A stretch of DNA of 7,436 nucleotides from assembly GCA_036771375.1 (NCBI GenBank), contig DAIPHL010000110.1, positions 1 through 7,436 of the forward strand, written 5' to 3'. This stretch comes from DAIPHL01 sp036771375 (lineage in GTDB: Bacteria; Synergistota; Synergistia; Synergistales; Synergistaceae). Within the stretch, counting starts at the first letter, position 1. Every line of letters starts with the position of its first letter. The notes beneath the pieces were generated by a model. It saw only the letters and a program-made list of their open reading frames with translations, made no database searches and was not told the DNA's origin. Shown piece after piece: positions 7,374-7,436 of this stretch. The position numbers and the translations under genes were made by a program.

Positions 7374-7393
7374 GGGATGTCTTCGGACATCCC
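7374..7393 (+). repeat. Inverted repeat with UUCG tetraloop (8-bp stem)
   Basis: GGGATGTC (7374-7381), loop TTCG (7382-7385), GACATCCC (7386-7393). Read as plus-strand RNA the loop is closed as C(UUCG)G, the exceptionally stable tetraloop; on the minus strand the loop would be CGAA. There is no T tract after it on either strand, so a standard Rho-independent terminator is not supported. It could be a protein-binding site, an mRNA-end stabiliser, or part of a terminator for a gene beyond the window. Confidence 0.7.
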
Positions 7394-7404
7394 GAAAGGC
7401 AGGA

Positions 7405-7428
7405 GGGGCGGACCCGCGGGTCCGCCCC
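7405..7428. repeat. Perfect 24-bp GC-rich palindrome
   Basis: Positions 7405-7416 (GGGGCGGACCCG) are the exact reverse complement of 7417-7428, with no spacer. As RNA it would need to open a few central base pairs for a loop but would still form a very stable hairpin of about 10 bp. It lies 11 nt from the UUCG hairpin. No T run follows on the minus strand (next bases TCCTGCC); on the plus strand the window ends 8 nt later without one. It may be a terminator of an upstream or convergent gene, or an operator. Confidence 0.65.
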
Positions 7429-7436
7429 CGCCGACC

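Larger units (their letters stand above)
7074..7436. other. Upstream leader / intergenic region without a convincing gene
   Basis: These 363 nt precede the first flgK. They contain the putative sigma-28 promoter (7140-7167), two strong palindromes (7374-7393 and 7405-7428), a small 5-bp hairpin (GCACG-AGA-CGTGC, 7324-7336) and a run of seven C at 7350-7356. Short open frames exist on the minus strand (for example 7199-7390), but they lack a good ribosome-binding site and look arginine- and proline-rich like chance frames. The usual neighbours flgM and flgN are not recognisable here; they may lie to the right of the window or elsewhere. Confidence 0.6.

Noticed and set aside
7199..7390. Small minus-strand frame of 63 codons in the leader
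   Set aside because: Its start codon falls inside the UUCG inverted repeat, there is no good ribosome-binding site, and the peptide has no recognisable features; it does not resemble FlgM or FlgN.
7374..7428. Rho-independent terminator
   Set aside because: The stems are strong but no T tract follows on either strand within the visible sequence.

Overview
The window holds the front part of a flagellar hook-filament junction operon, all on the minus strand. It reads from the right-hand end of the window to the left: a leader of about 360 nt without a convincing gene (7074-7436), a first flgK-type gene (4371-7073), a second, divergent flgK-type gene (1619-4354), and the 5' part of an flgL gene (1597 down to 1) whose 3' end lies beyond the left edge. 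The three genes are separated by only 16 and 21 nt and were probably transcribed together. A sigma-28-like promoter sits about 65 nt upstream of the first start codon, which fits the usual late-class control of flgK and flgL.

How the genes work together: FlgK (HAP1) and FlgL (HAP3) are exported through the flagellar type III apparatus and form two short zones joining the rigid hook to the flagellin filament. Most flagellated bacteria have one FlgK of about 550-650 residues and one FlgL of about 300-400. Here there are two tandem FlgK paralogs of 900 and 911 residues, similar to each other from end to end, and an FlgL that has passed 532 residues without reaching its C-terminal helix. All three carry enlarged middle (surface-exposed) regions containing a recurring motif that resembles the Flagellin_IN family. 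FlgK2 keeps the canonical terminal polymerisation motifs; FlgK1 has drifted in them. This suggests a specialised, perhaps two-layered junction built from unusually large subunits.

Organism: a flagellated bacterium with GC-rich DNA, strong GGGAGG ribosome-binding sites, and near absence of TTA, CTA and TCA codons over long stretches. The large tandem FlgK pair and the sequence style make me lean towards the Synergistota, but this is a weak inference from memory and not shown by the sequence. I see no mobile element, CRISPR array, tRNA or rRNA. The large open frames on the plus strand are antiphase shadows of the flagellar genes.
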